Source: Selaginella moellendorffii (lineage: Eukaryota; Streptophyta; Lycopodiopsida; Selaginellales; Selaginellaceae). From it: a DNA stretch of 64,000 nucleotides. The position numbers and the translations under genes were made by a program. Shown here one piece after another: positions 32,895 through 42,608 of the stretch (position 1 is its first letter; each line of letters begins with the position of its first letter). The notes beneath the pieces are model-generated. The model made no database searches. It had not been told where the DNA came from and was given only the letters and a program-made list of their open reading frames with translations. The stretch covers positions 531,473 to 595,472 of the forward strand of contig NW_003314294.1 of NCBI RefSeq assembly GCF_000143415.4. The letters are read 5' to 3'.

Positions 32895-34096
32895 AGCTAA
32901 ATGATTCACTCCAATAAATTAATTACCTTAACCAGTTGTTAAAATGGAGTCAAGCAAAGTTTGTTTCTATCTATAAGCCTGAATTTGGATTTACTAAAGA
33001 AGACAAATAAGCATCCTATGATATATGATATCAATAAAATTATTGGAAAGGAAAGTAAATTAGAGTTGATATTGATTTTTGAATGGGCAATGCTTTCATG
33101 ATGTATGCCCATACATGTGTATGGATGGAGATGATGACAGACCTAGAAAAAAATGCCATATGTTTACCTACGACATCAAAGCAATGCTGAGCATGTCTAG
33201 AGGTAAGGTGGTTGAGACAAGGGCTTTAATTGTTGATGTAATGGAAGAATTGAATGTTGATCCTTTTGAAGAGATCAAAGAAGAATTCAAACCAAGTGCA
33301 AATACTCTTCAGTTGGCTCCTCTTGAACAAGAACTAGTCAAGGAAGATGGAGTATAGTGATTAATGCCCAATATAAAATATACATTATTTATTATTATTT
33401 GTATTAGATGCCCACACTGCTTTCTGTGTGTCAATTTTGTACACTCCATCATTTTGCATCACTAATATTAATGAAATCAATCTGCCTTCCATAATATTTG
33501 TTGGCAAAGTTGAATATAAAAAAGCAATAATTATTTATAACACTCTCATTCTCAAGCACACCATTCCCATCCATTTGCAATGCAAAGTAGCAACCAGTTT
33601 GGCTAGTTTCTTTTACATTTGCCTTCCACAAGACACCACTTACCTTTTTGACCACCATGTCACACCCATACGGCACCTCCATTGAGTACCACCCATTTTG
33701 AGACTCCAACTTTGACCCAGCGTAGACTCGTGACTTTGGTCCACTCTGGATCATGTTGACATATGGGAAACATGACCCAAGATCGTATAGCATAGAACTC
33801 GGACGTGAGTCTTGCTGGGTTGCCTCGTCAAGCACATACTCCATCCCAAATCTTCCATTAATGATTGTAATATAGTTTGCTCCTGTTGCATACAAATTGT
33901 TCAACATTATATGTAGGAGGTTCTGAAATGCAAAGACAAGTTGGTAGCGTTTAAGGGTGTCGTCATGTGTTGGTGTGGCATCACAGGTGTTGCTGTAAAA
34001 GGAGACACGGAGGAGGCACTGCTGGCTGCCAACTAAAACAACCCTAGCAAATATACTAGGTGAGACTGGGCCAAGCTGGCATATGATGATTAGGAT
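32895..34096 (-). pseudogene. Truncated inverted lectin copy inserted into a PPR pseudogene
   Basis: Inverted counterpart of 3900-5146. The lectin part lacks the signal peptide and has lost 19 nt near GGPVS. It matches the 3798 protein through LYATGANYITIINGRFGMEY, but near 33535 an insertion replaces the VCVWATNT codons and a 12-nt loss removes NLVL of the sugar-site motif QNDGNLVLY. A chimeric frame (34180-33449) joins upstream PPR codons (KLASYGLEPSEITLSIL) to the lectin body. It is probably not a working lectin. Confidence 0.85.
33079..33357 (+). CDS. Small conserved ORF convergent with the lectin copy, 92 aa
   Basis: The most complete of three copies: KAMLSMSRGKVVETRALIVD, VMEELNVDPFEEIKEEFK, then LAPLEQELVKEDGV and a stop. 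The start codon is uncertain because upstream codons (KIIGKESKLEL) are conserved in the 5 kb copy but separated by a stop here. It has many charged residues and no signal peptide or membrane segment. The family is unknown. It may be a remnant of a longer gene. Confidence 0.4.
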   Translation: MNGQCFHDVCPYMCMDGDDDRPRKKCHMFTYDIKAMLSMSRGKVVETRALIVDVMEELNVDPFEEIKEEFKPSANTLQLAPLEQELVKEDGV

Positions 34097-34550
34097 GCTA
34101 AGAGTTATCTCCGACGGCTCCAAGCCATAGCTTGCCAGCTTGTCAACATCCCTTGGGCGAGCGTGAATTTCCTTGCTCATCCTAGAGTTCCAATCAAAAT
34201 GTTAAAGAGAACTTGATCTTGCACTTGCTCCATGTCTGGAAGAGCCCCAAGATCACCTGTTAGTCCCCAACTCTCGAGTAGATGTTTGTGATCACACCAA
34301 GTTCAAGATGAGGGAATTGCCCACCTGGATCTGGACTCGATGGTCACACCAAGTCGGGCTTCCAGTTCTTCCGCATTATCTAGTAGAGGTCCATGGTCTC
34401 TGCCGTTCTTGCAGCCTTCCTGTAGAGGTCGATCATGACACTGTATGTAACTCTGTCAAAAGAAACCCCGGTTTCACAAAGCGGCCATGGCATCCTCAGC
34501 TCAACCGCAACACTTGGAACAGCTAACAAAGATGCTGAAAGTGTAGTTGT
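34097..34550 (-). pseudogene. P-class PPR pseudogene, 5' piece
   Basis: Continues the PPR homology interrupted by the lectin insertion: DVDKLASYGLEPSEITLSIL and, farther upstream, VTYSVMIDLYRKAARTAETM-like codons. It matches 38770-39215 with small deletions. From 34550 to 34826 lies the AT-rich flank shared by the three GRAS copies. Confidence 0.7.
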
Positions 34551-34826
34551 CCACTCCCTTATATTAAACCCTTGTTTTTAGTAAAGAACTTTACCACTGT
34601 GTTGTAATATACATCCACCCATACCAAGTATACATCCCCTCCACACTTTGTCTTTTATCTCTGTAGCAAAATAAACTAGTCCACCAGATTTTCTCCTCCT
34701 TTTCAATTCTCAATATTGTTTAAAGACTTTTTAATCTCAATTAAAAATTTTATTTTACATTGGTGGAAAATGTCAAACATAAAATGATAGCTCTCAGTGT
34801 AAATTCTTGACCTATGGCTATTACAA

Positions 34827-36260
34827 ATGGACAGCGATCTATGCTTGCAATTGCGAGCCGCTTTGCTGCGCCATCAAATCCCTCTCGAGCCAGTCCAGGC
34901 TCAAATCTCTTCCCAGCAGCATCACTCCATCTTTGATCGCTCGCGGCTCGACTATCTCACCAGAATTCTGGAAGAAAACGATGAGGAGCTCCTCCTCCAG
35001 CTGCCACAACAACAGCAAACCTCTTACCAGGTACTGCTCCGCGAGCTCACGGAATGTCTCTCCCCCAATTCTTGTGCTAGCAGTTCCTTGTCAATGGACA
35101 CCGCCTCTCCTCCTCATTTTCCCTCGCGCACCTCCACCGTCTCCTTCCACAGCTTGCTCATGGACTGCGCCCGAGCCGTGGCTGCCAACAATTCCACCGA
35201 CGTCCATGAGCTCGTGAGAGAGATCAGAACTTTAGCCTCACCTCAGTCGCGTCCGGTGGAGAAGGCCGCGCTCTACTTCACCAACGCGCTCGTCGCGAGG
35301 CTGGCCGGGTGTGGAGCTCGGATGTACGCCGCGATGCGCCAGGACGTGACGAGGATCCAGAGTATCTCCATCCGGATGAATCTTCCCAGCCTCCGGGCCA
35401 CGGAGCGCTTCGCCAACCAGATGATCCTCGATGCCTGCCGTGGTGCCAAGCGTGTCCATATCGTCGACTATGGGATCCTCTACGGCGACCAGTGGCCGTC
35501 TCTCATCAAGGCGCTGTCCGAGAGAGCCGAGGGGCCGCCACTGTTCAAGATCACAGGCATTGACTTCCCGTCCCTTGTCAACCTCGAGAAAACTGGAAAC
35601 CGGCTGGTCGACTACGCAGAGTCGTGTGGGATGCACCTCGAGTTCCACTCCATCGCCACCGCGGCGTGGGAGTCAGCGCAGCCGCGATACCATCTCTTCA
35701 GCGAGCTTCTCTTCGTCAACTGCCAGCTGAGGATGCGGCACATCCGCGAGGACGGAATCATCGACAGCCCCCGGAAGCTCTTCTTCGAGAAGATCCTCAG
35801 TTTCAAGCCCGTTATGTTTTTCCAGTCCGTGGTGCACGCTGACATCGGCTCTCCGTTTTTCATCCACCGCTTCGACGGGGCCTGGAGGAGCTTCCTGGCG
35901 AGGCTGGAGTCGTTCGAGGAGACGATGAAGCTCGAATTGATCGACCAGTCGCAGCTCGATTTCATGGATAAGTTCATCGAGAAGTGCGCCATGGGTGCCA
36001 TTGCCTGTGACGGGCAGAACCGTGTGGAGCGTATCTCCTCGTACAAAACCTGGGATCGCCTGGCTCGGAAAGGCCAGTTCGGACAGCTTCCAGTCAGCAA
36101 ACGAGCGCTCGAGATGGTCATGTCCGTTTGGAGCGGACACGAGAACTTCACGTACGGAATGGACGAGAACTGGCTGCTGCTTGGCTGGAAAGACGTAGTC
36201 TTGAATGCTTTGAGCGTCTGGGAGCCCATTGAGAAGCTACCGCGCTTCAAACACCAGTGA
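34827..36260 (+). CDS. GRAS-domain protein, 477 aa (LISCL-like, copy 2)
   Basis: Single exon, almost identical to the gene at 21936. All GRAS landmarks are intact: VHIVDYGILYGDQWP, RKLFFEKILSFKPVMFFQ and WLLLGWKDVVLNALSVW. Differences are scattered substitutions (for example DVHELV in LHRI, LELIDQ for LGLIDQ). The 5' flank (about 270 bp) and the 3' junction to the second GRAS type and the ABC1K scrap are also shared with 21936, so a whole multi-kilobase segment was copied. The gene is probably expressed if the copied promoter is sufficient, but no expression evidence is available here. Confidence 0.92.
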   Translation: MDSDLCLQLRAALLRHQIPLEPVQAQISSQQHHSIFDRSRLDYLTRILEENDEELLLQLPQQQQTSYQVLLRELTECLSPNSCASSSLSMDTASPPHFPSRTSTVSFHSLLMDCARAVAANNSTDVHELVREIRTLASPQSRPVEKAALYFTNALVARLAGCGARMYAAMRQDVTRIQSISIRMNLPSLRATERFANQMILDACRGAKRVHIVDYGILYGDQWPSLIKALSERAEGPPLFKITGIDFPSLVNLEKTGNRLVDYAESCGMHLEFHSIATAAWESAQPRYHLFSELLFVNCQLRMRHIREDGIIDSPRKLFFEKILSFKPVMFFQSVVHADIGSPFFIHRFDGAWRSFLARLESFEETMKLELIDQSQLDFMDKFIEKCAMGAIACDGQNRVERISSYKTWDRLARKGQFGQLPVSKRALEMVMSVWSGHENFTYGMDENWLLLGWKDVVLNALSVWEPIEKLPRFKHQ

Positions 36261-36394
36261 TCCACCCTGTACCTACATTCTTTCTGTAACTTCTTTGTTC
36301 CTTATCGTGTCCTTTCTGTAAGGAGACGATTTAAATGTCTTCAAAGAACACTCAAGAGGAACTTACCTTGTCACGGAAGTTCTCAAGTCCATCG

Positions 36395-36757
36395 CTATAG
36401 AACCTGAAACATACCAGCCACTTGTAGGACACGCTTTGGTCGCCAAGCACTCATCGCGTAGAGCACTGTGTCCTTCCACCCCAGCAACATCCAGTTTCCA
36501 TCTCTTCCGAAGCCGAAGTCGGGGTTCCTGAAATTTCCACAAGCGCTCCTCACTTTATCGTAAATCTCCTCCGCCACTGCCACCCCTTCGAAGCCTGCTC
36601 GCTTTGCCCGAGCATCCCAGACGCGATACGAGGCCGCTCTCTCCACTCGATCGAGCCCTTCGCACGCGACGATGTTCATGATATCTCTTGCGGCCCCCTT
36701 TTGAATAACTCCGTGCTCTTCCGGCTTTCCTTCTGCCACCGCTTCAAAGTACTCGCT
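36395..36757 (-). pseudogene. C-terminal fragment of the 41202-type GRAS gene
   Basis: The last 114 codons of the second GRAS type in one frame, up to the normal stop (VLQVAGMFQVL): VIQKGAARDIMNIVACEGL, then WMLLGWKDTVLYAMSAW. Unlike the 23 kb copy it keeps EEIYDKVRSACG. It is joined at about 36757 to an ABC1K 3' end. Confidence 0.8.
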
Positions 36758-37100
36758 CGGGCAAGTGTCGGGTGATATCGTACGACTCGTCTGCTCGGAG
36801 ATCTGGATCCCATGTCCACTGGCGATGGAGAGGCCTTACCAGTGATAGATGGTCCAAGTATCAAATGGATCAAATAGTAGAAACCTTAAACGTTGCATGG
36901 GAAGTAAATCGAGTCAACTTATAAAACGAAAACAAGTCTTGGCCTTACGGTGGTCAATGCTGATCTATCATGAAAACAACTTCCTCGAATACTTGTCCTC
37001 TTCTTTTTTTAGAAATATTTCTAGATTTTTAACCTGGCCACAAATAACTGGCAGTTGGTGTAAAAATAATGTGATGTTTTTATTTCGTACGCAGCTCCTA
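36758..37100 (+). pseudogene. ABC1K 3'-end scrap with flank
   Basis: gctcgggcaagtgtcgggtg (the LGQVSGD codons) through the stop, then the common flank and a shortened piece of the intron-like repeat. Same junction as at 23826. Confidence 0.75.
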
Positions 37101-37176
37101 AAAGCCTTTTTAATCTAAGTGAAGCTTGCCTGCTTTAAAAACCTAAAAGAATAGTCTTGGCACATCTAAGGGTTTC

Positions 37177-38098
37177 ATGGCGGCTTGCGATCAGCGTACC
37201 GTTTCCATGGGAGGACCTGAATTAGAGGAGCTACGGAACGCTCTCCCTTGTGTTCTTGCAAAGCTCGAGCTAAGCAACCACAAACAGCGCCAGTGGCTGC
37301 TTGAAAACTCTGCCATCATTGATTACTCAGGCTGGCTCAGGGAACTGCTAGAATGCAAGACCTACGGAATGGTGGTAGAGCACCTCTGCGCAAGGAATAC
37401 GCTCCTGCCGCCGCAGGACGCTGTGCTCGAGGGAAGGATGACGGTTGTGCTGGATCTGGACAACACACTCATCTTCTCCTCGTCAATTCTCCGGCGGAGC
37501 CAGTGTGATTTCGAGGTGAGAGATGGTGGCAGTCGCAAGTGCATCAAGAAGCGCCCGCATCTCGACGAGTTCCTGGATGCCCTGGCGCTGTTTGCCGAGG
37601 TTGTGCTCTTCAGCTCAGCCCCCTACGCAGCTCGCGTTTTCTGATCCTCGCGGGACTCGCTTCCGGTACGTTCTTGGCCTGAGTGATTGCACGCTGTGGC
37701 ACGACACCCGCCTTGGCAAGGAGGCGCAGTTCAAGGATCTGGACATCCTCGGCAGGGACTTGCGCAAGGTTGTGCTGGTGGACGACGACCCTGGCTTCTT
37801 TTGCCAACCTGGGAGTGGCAACGAGATTGTGATTGGGAAGTTCACTGGGCAGAGGAGCGACGACGGGCTTCTCAAGCTACTTCCTGTGTTGCAGTCTCTG
37901 GCACAGCTCGACGACGTGAGGCCTGCTGTGTGCACTTATCAGCAGCCTCAAGCACAAGGCAATAATAGTTCACTTGTTCTCGATCTAAAAGCTTCAATGG
38001 TGTTGGTTTTCTACGTAGTTGTGAGAGGTCAAGCGCTGAAGAGGACGTGGCGAATGGCTGTAGAGGACAAGTATTCGAGGAAGTTGTTTTCACGTTAA
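37177..38098 (+). pseudogene. FCP1/SCP-like HAD phosphatase, copy 3 with one frameshift
   Basis: The best-preserved copy. It starts at 37177 and carries SAIIDYSGWLRELLECKTYG, the catalytic loop VVLDLDNTLIF, KRPHLDEFLDALALFAEVVL, KVVLVDDDPGFF and DGLLKLLPVLQSLAQLDDVR. A deletion of 8 nt near 37640 (after the AARV codons, removing VKQL) shifts the frame and gives an early stop. The rest is open in the next frame to 38098. CTD-type HAD phosphatases remove phosphate from Ser/Thr of nuclear substrates such as RNA polymerase II. This copy would give only the N-terminal half. Confidence 0.8.
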
Positions 38099-38279
38099 GG
38101 TTTGGTGAAGTTGACGATTAGAATTAGTTGACTTGTATTCGTTTATAAGTTGACTCAATGCATTCTCTTATTTGATGCAGGAGGAAACCAAACCCGGAAG
38201 CGGGAATGGGTGGCACCCATGGAAAGCCCTCTGGAATGGGTGGCACCCGGGGTCATGGAAAGCCCTAGAATTAGTCACT

Positions 38280-39340
38280 GATGCTGTGGTCTCGCGATGT
38301 CATCAAACTCATCGTCATAACGACCATCGTCTTTAGCTAGAAGTAGCAGCAGTGGCAAATAGAGCGTAGGCTTGATCTTCTTCACGCACTCAAGGACGCT
38401 GAACCAGGCTTTGTCGCTCATCTGTGACGAAGAGGCACACAAGATGAGCATCAGCCATTTGCGACCATCTGAGGTATTCGATTGAAGTCCCCGGCCTGTG
38501 GAGCCTTGATGAGCATCATGTAGAAGGCTGCCTTTGGAAACACGGCCAAGTTCTTGAGCTTGTCACAATGGCCCCGACCTCCACCACCATACCTTTGGTC
38601 GCGAAGACGTTCATCAAGATCCCGTAAGTCATATGATCTGGCCCATCTCCTCGATTAAGCTCTCTTCCCTCTGGATGTTGCCACTCTCTACACACACGTT
38701 GGGCAACGTGTTGTAGATGCCGTTTCTTCCGCTTGATGGTGTTGTAGGGCCTGGTGTACATGTCGATGAGGATGCTAAGAGTTATCTCCGACGGCTCCAA
38801 GCCATAGCTTGCCAGCTTGTCAACATCCCTTGGGCGAGCATGACTTTCCCTACTCATCCTAGAGTTCCAATCAAAATGTTAAAGAGAACTTGATCTCGCA
38901 CTTGCTCCATGTCTCCGAAGAGCCGCAAGATCACCTGTTAGTCCCCAACTCTCGAGTAGATGTTTGTGATCACACCAAGTTCAAGACGAGGGAATTGCCC
39001 ACCTGGATCTGGACTCGATGGTCACACCAAGTCGGGCTTCGAGTTGTTCTTCCGCATTATCTGCTAGAGGTCCATGGTCTCTGCCATTCTTCCAACCTTC
39101 CCGTAGAGATCGATCATGGCACTGTATGTAACTCTGTCAAAAGAAACCCCAGTGTCACAAAGCCGGTGGAACCAGGCCATGGCATCCTCAGCTCAACCAC
39201 AACACTTGGAACAGCTTGGTTGTCCAGCATGATCTTTTCCTCGAGCATATCCTTGAAAAGTTCTTCCAACAAACTCCACTGTTCTCCGATCGCATAGTAG
39301 CTTGAGCATCATGTTGTATGCAAAGACAGTGATCTCAAAA
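38280..39340 (-). pseudogene. P-class PPR pseudogene, longest copy
   Basis: On the minus strand the order is FEITVFAYNMMLKLLCDRRT, GVSFDRVTYSAMIDLYGKVG, then a stop in place of the expected Y or Q (MDL*QIMRKNN). After that come DVDKLASYGLEPSEITLSIL, IDMYTRPYNTIKRKK, PDHMTYGILMNVFATKGMVV and further degenerate helices. The in-frame stop and deletions rule out a functional protein. An unbroken parent presumably exists elsewhere. Sequence from 39340 to 39651 is the GRAS 5' flank. Confidence 0.75.
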
Positions 39341-39651
39341 ATCTCTATGATCTCTAATAATCTCATCTAGCCCCTATTAAACCCTTGTTTTTAATAAAGA
39401 ACTTTACCACTGTGTTGTCCACACTTTGTCTTTTATCTCTGTAGCAAAATAAATTAGTCCACCAAATCTTCTCCTCCTTTCTAACTCTCAATTAAAAATG
39501 TTATTTTACATTAGTGGAAAATGTCAAACATGAACATGATAGCTCTGTCCAAAACTACCACTATTAACTACGCACTCGGAGGGAAACATAAAATCTATTC
39601 TAGTACTTTCGACAGTTAACAGTGTAAATTTTTGACCTATGGCTATTACAA

Positions 39652-41076
39652 ATGGACAGCGATCTATGCTTGCAATTGCGAGCCGCTTTGCTGCGCCGTC
39701 AAATCCCCCTCGAGCCAGTCCAGGCTCAAATCTCTTCCCAGCAGCATCACTCCATCTTTGATCGCTCGCGGCTCGACTATCTCACCAGAATTCTGGAAGA
39801 AAACGATGAGGAGCTCCTCCTCCAGCTGCCACAACAACAGCAAACCTCTTACCAGGTACTGCTCCGCGAGCTCACGGAATGCCTCTCCCCCAATAGCAGT
39901 TCCTCGTCCATGGACACCGCCTCTCCTCCTCATTCTCCCTCGCGCACCTCCACCGTCTCCTTCCACAGCTTGCTCATGGACTGCGCCCAAGCCGTGGCTG
40001 CCAAGAATTCCACCGACGTCCATGAGCTCGTGAGAGAGATCAGAACTTTAGCCTCACCTCAGTCGCGTCCGGTGGAGAAGGCCGCGCTCTACTTCACCAA
40101 CGCGCTCGTCGCGAGGCTGGCCGGGTGTGGAGCTCGGATGTACGCCGCGATGCACCAGGACGTGACGAGGATGCAGAGTATCTCCATCCGGATGAATCTT
40201 CCCAGCCTCCGGGCCACGGAGCGCTTCGCCAACCAGATGATCCTCGATGCCTGCCGTGGTGCCAAGCGTGTCCACATCGTCGACTATGGGATCCTCTACG
40301 GCGACCAGTGGCCGTCGCTCATCAAGGCGCTGTCCGAGAGAGCCGAGGGGCCGCCACTGTTCAAGATCACAGGCATTGACTTCCCGTCCCTTGTCAGCCT
40401 CGAGAAAACTGGAAACCGGCTGGTTGACTACGCAAAGTCGTGTGGGATGCACCTCGAGTTCCACTCCATCGCCACCGCGGCGTGGGAGTCAGCGCAGCCG
40501 AGATACCATCTCTTCAGCGAGCTTCTCTTCGTCAACTGCCAGCTGAGGATGCGGCACATCCGCGAGGACGGGAACATCGACAGCCCCCGGAAGCTCTTCT
40601 TCGAGAAGATCCTCAGCTTCAAGCCTGTTATGTTTTTCCAGTCCGTGGTGCACGCTGAGATGGGCTCTCCATTTTTCATCCACCGCTTCGACGGGGCCTG
40701 GAGGAGCTTTCTGGCGAGGCTGGAGTCGTTCGAGGAGACGATGAAGCTTGGGTTGATCGACCAGTCGCAGCTCGACTTCATGGATAAGTTCATCGAGAAG
40801 TGCGCCATGGGAGCCATTGCCTGTGACGGGCAGGACCGTGTGGAGCGCATCTCCTCGTACAAAACCTGGGATCGCCTGGCTCGGAAAGGCCAGTTCGGAC
40901 AGCTTCCAGTCAGCAAACGAGCGCTCGAGATGGTCATGTCCGTTTGGAGCGGACACGAGAACTTCACGTACGGAATGGACGAGAACTGGCTGCTGCTTGG
41001 CTGGAAAGACGTAGTCTTGAATGCTTTGAGCGTCTGGGAGCCCATTGAGAAGCTACCGCGCTTCAAACACCAGTGA
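39652..41076 (+). CDS. GRAS-domain protein, 474 aa (LISCL-like, copy 3)
   Basis: Single exon. It differs from the copies at 21936 and 34827 by a three-codon loss in the serine-rich linker (NSSSSSMDTASPP here) and scattered substitutions (HAEMGSPFF, DGNIDSPRK). All GRAS landmarks are intact: VHIVDYGILYGDQWP, RKLFFEKILSFKP and WLLLGWKDVVLNALSVW. It converges on a complete gene of the second GRAS type, with 125 bp between the stop codons. This is the only place in the window where the convergent pair is intact, so it is the best candidate for the ancestral arrangement. Confidence 0.92.
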   Translation: MDSDLCLQLRAALLRRQIPLEPVQAQISSQQHHSIFDRSRLDYLTRILEENDEELLLQLPQQQQTSYQVLLRELTECLSPNSSSSSMDTASPPHSPSRTSTVSFHSLLMDCAQAVAAKNSTDVHELVREIRTLASPQSRPVEKAALYFTNALVARLAGCGARMYAAMHQDVTRMQSISIRMNLPSLRATERFANQMILDACRGAKRVHIVDYGILYGDQWPSLIKALSERAEGPPLFKITGIDFPSLVSLEKTGNRLVDYAKSCGMHLEFHSIATAAWESAQPRYHLFSELLFVNCQLRMRHIREDGNIDSPRKLFFEKILSFKPVMFFQSVVHAEMGSPFFIHRFDGAWRSFLARLESFEETMKLGLIDQSQLDFMDKFIEKCAMGAIACDGQDRVERISSYKTWDRLARKGQFGQLPVSKRALEMVMSVWSGHENFTYGMDENWLLLGWKDVVLNALSVWEPIEKLPRFKHQ

Positions 41077-41201
41077 TCCACCCTGTACCTACATTCTTTC
41101 TGTAAATTCTTTGTTCCTGATCGTGTAAGGAGACGATTTGAATGTCTTCAAAGAACACTCAAGAGGAACTTACCTTGTCACGGAAGTTCTCAAGTCCATC
41201 G

Positions 41202-42608
41202 CTATAGAACCTGAAACATACCAGCCACTTGTAGGACACGCTTTGGTCGCCAAGCACTCATCGCGTAGAGCACTGTGTCCTTCCACCCCAGCAACATCCA
41301 GTTTCCATCTCTTGCGAAGCCGAAGTCCGGGTTCCTGAATTTTCCACAAGCGCTCCTCACTTTATCGTAAATCTCCTCCGCCACTGCCACCCCTTCGAAG
41401 CCTGCTCGCTTTGCCCGAGCATCCCAGACGCGATACGAGGCCGCTCTCTCCACTCGATCGAGCCCTTCGCACGCGACGATGTTCATGATATCTCTTGCGG
41501 CCACCTTTTGGATAAATCCGTGCTCTTCCGGCTTTCCTTCTGCCACCGCTTCAAAGTACTCCATCTTCTGCTTGTAAAACTCGAGGGCGTTCTTGAACCG
41601 CTGCAAGAACAAGGGCGAGCTCATATCGGCACTGATCTCGGCTTGCAAGAACAAGTCCGGCCTGAGCCCGCAAATCTTCCCGAGGAAAACTTCTCTGGGA
41701 TTGTCCACCGCAACCGTGCCATGATCTCGCAAGTGGCGCAGCCGGAGCACGCTATTCACCACCAGCACCTCGTTCTTACACCGGATAATCCTCTCCTTTT
41801 CCCAGTTCTCGCTCGCCACTGCCATGAACTCGAACGGAACTCCACACGATCCCGCAAACTCGACCAGCTTCCTCCCAGTCTCGGCCAAGTTGACGACGTG
41901 AGGACAATCCACCCCGGTGATCTTGAGCTCGGGAGGACCGCCGCTACGCTGGGACAAAGCCTTGATCAGATACGGCCACTGGAAACCATACTGGATGCCA
42001 TAGTCGACGATATGGACGCGACGAGCTCCTCTAGCCAGCTCCAGTATGTGCTCGTTGGCGAATCTTTGCGAGAGCTTCAAGCACGGGAGATTCAAGAGCC
42101 TCACGGACAAGTACTGGCGGCGAGTGACCTCCTTTGCCATGGCGGCGTACACCTGAGCCCCAAAGCCCTCCAATCGGGCAGTCAGTGCGTCGACGAAGAA
42201 TGAGATCGTCCGATACAAGCATCCCCCCGACGATCGCCACAGCGCGCCCTTGATGTCACTGACCAGCGCGAAAGCCCGTGAGGAATCCCCCGCCGCCACC
42301 GCCTGGGCGCAGCGGACGAGCAGATATTCCAAACCGCCATCGCTGTCGCTGTTCTTGGGAGAATCAAGAGGCCGCGGCGCAACGATCGCTGTGAGCTCGC
42401 TTAGAATCTGGCAGTACTTACCGGACCGCGCGAGCTGATCGTGATCCTCGTCGTCGCCGTCGTCGTCCAGCAGCACGCTCGAAATGTAAGACACTGTCGG
42501 ATCCATGAAACCCTTGCGCGCCTCGTCCTCCAGCGGCGGATCTTGCCGCAAGCCGTGGCGAAGCAGCGCGCACTTGAGCATCGATGAGAGATCGATCGAC
42601 GCCATCAT
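41202..42608 (-). CDS. GRAS-domain protein, 468 aa (second type, intact)
   Basis: Single exon. The start is at 42608, and a second Met follows directly. The acidic N-terminus (LLDDDGDDEDHD) precedes the GRAS domain (about 97-455): LLVRCAQAVAAGDSSRAF (LHRI), VHIVDYGIQYGFQWPYLIKA (VHIID), FAGSCGVPFEF (LHRII), NPREVFLGKICGLRPDLFLQ (PFYRE) and WMLLGWKDTVLYAMSAW (SAW). The short tail is VLQVAGMFQVL. It resembles the 5737 gene more than the 21936 group (both have GIQYG and LLNLP). Four partial copies of its 3' part lie at 19225, 23460, 30840 and 36395. The peroxidase stop codon lies only 60 bp upstream of its ATG. Confidence 0.92.
   Translation of the reverse strand: MMASIDLSSMLKCALLRHGLRQDPPLEDEARKGFMDPTVSYISSVLLDDDGDDEDHDQLARSGKYCQILSELTAIVAPRPLDSPKNSDSDGGLEYLLVRCAQAVAAGDSSRAFALVSDIKGALWRSSGGCLYRTISFFVDALTARLEGFGAQVYAAMAKEVTRRQYLSVRLLNLPCLKLSQRFANEHILELARGARRVHIVDYGIQYGFQWPYLIKALSQRSGGPPELKITGVDCPHVVNLAETGRKLVEFAGSCGVPFEFMAVASENWEKERIIRCKNEVLVVNSVLRLRHLRDHGTVAVDNPREVFLGKICGLRPDLFLQAEISADMSSPLFLQRFKNALEFYKQKMEYFEAVAEGKPEEHGFIQKVAARDIMNIVACEGLDRVERAASYRVWDARAKRAGFEGVAVAEEIYDKVRSACGKFRNPDFGFARDGNWMLLGWKDTVLYAMSAWRPKRVLQVAGMFQVL

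Noticed and set aside
32888..34096. gccagct/agctggc as terminal inverted repeats of the lectin insertion
   Set aside because: Both words belong to the lectin block itself in the original copy (near 3925 and 5143), so they are not transposon ends.
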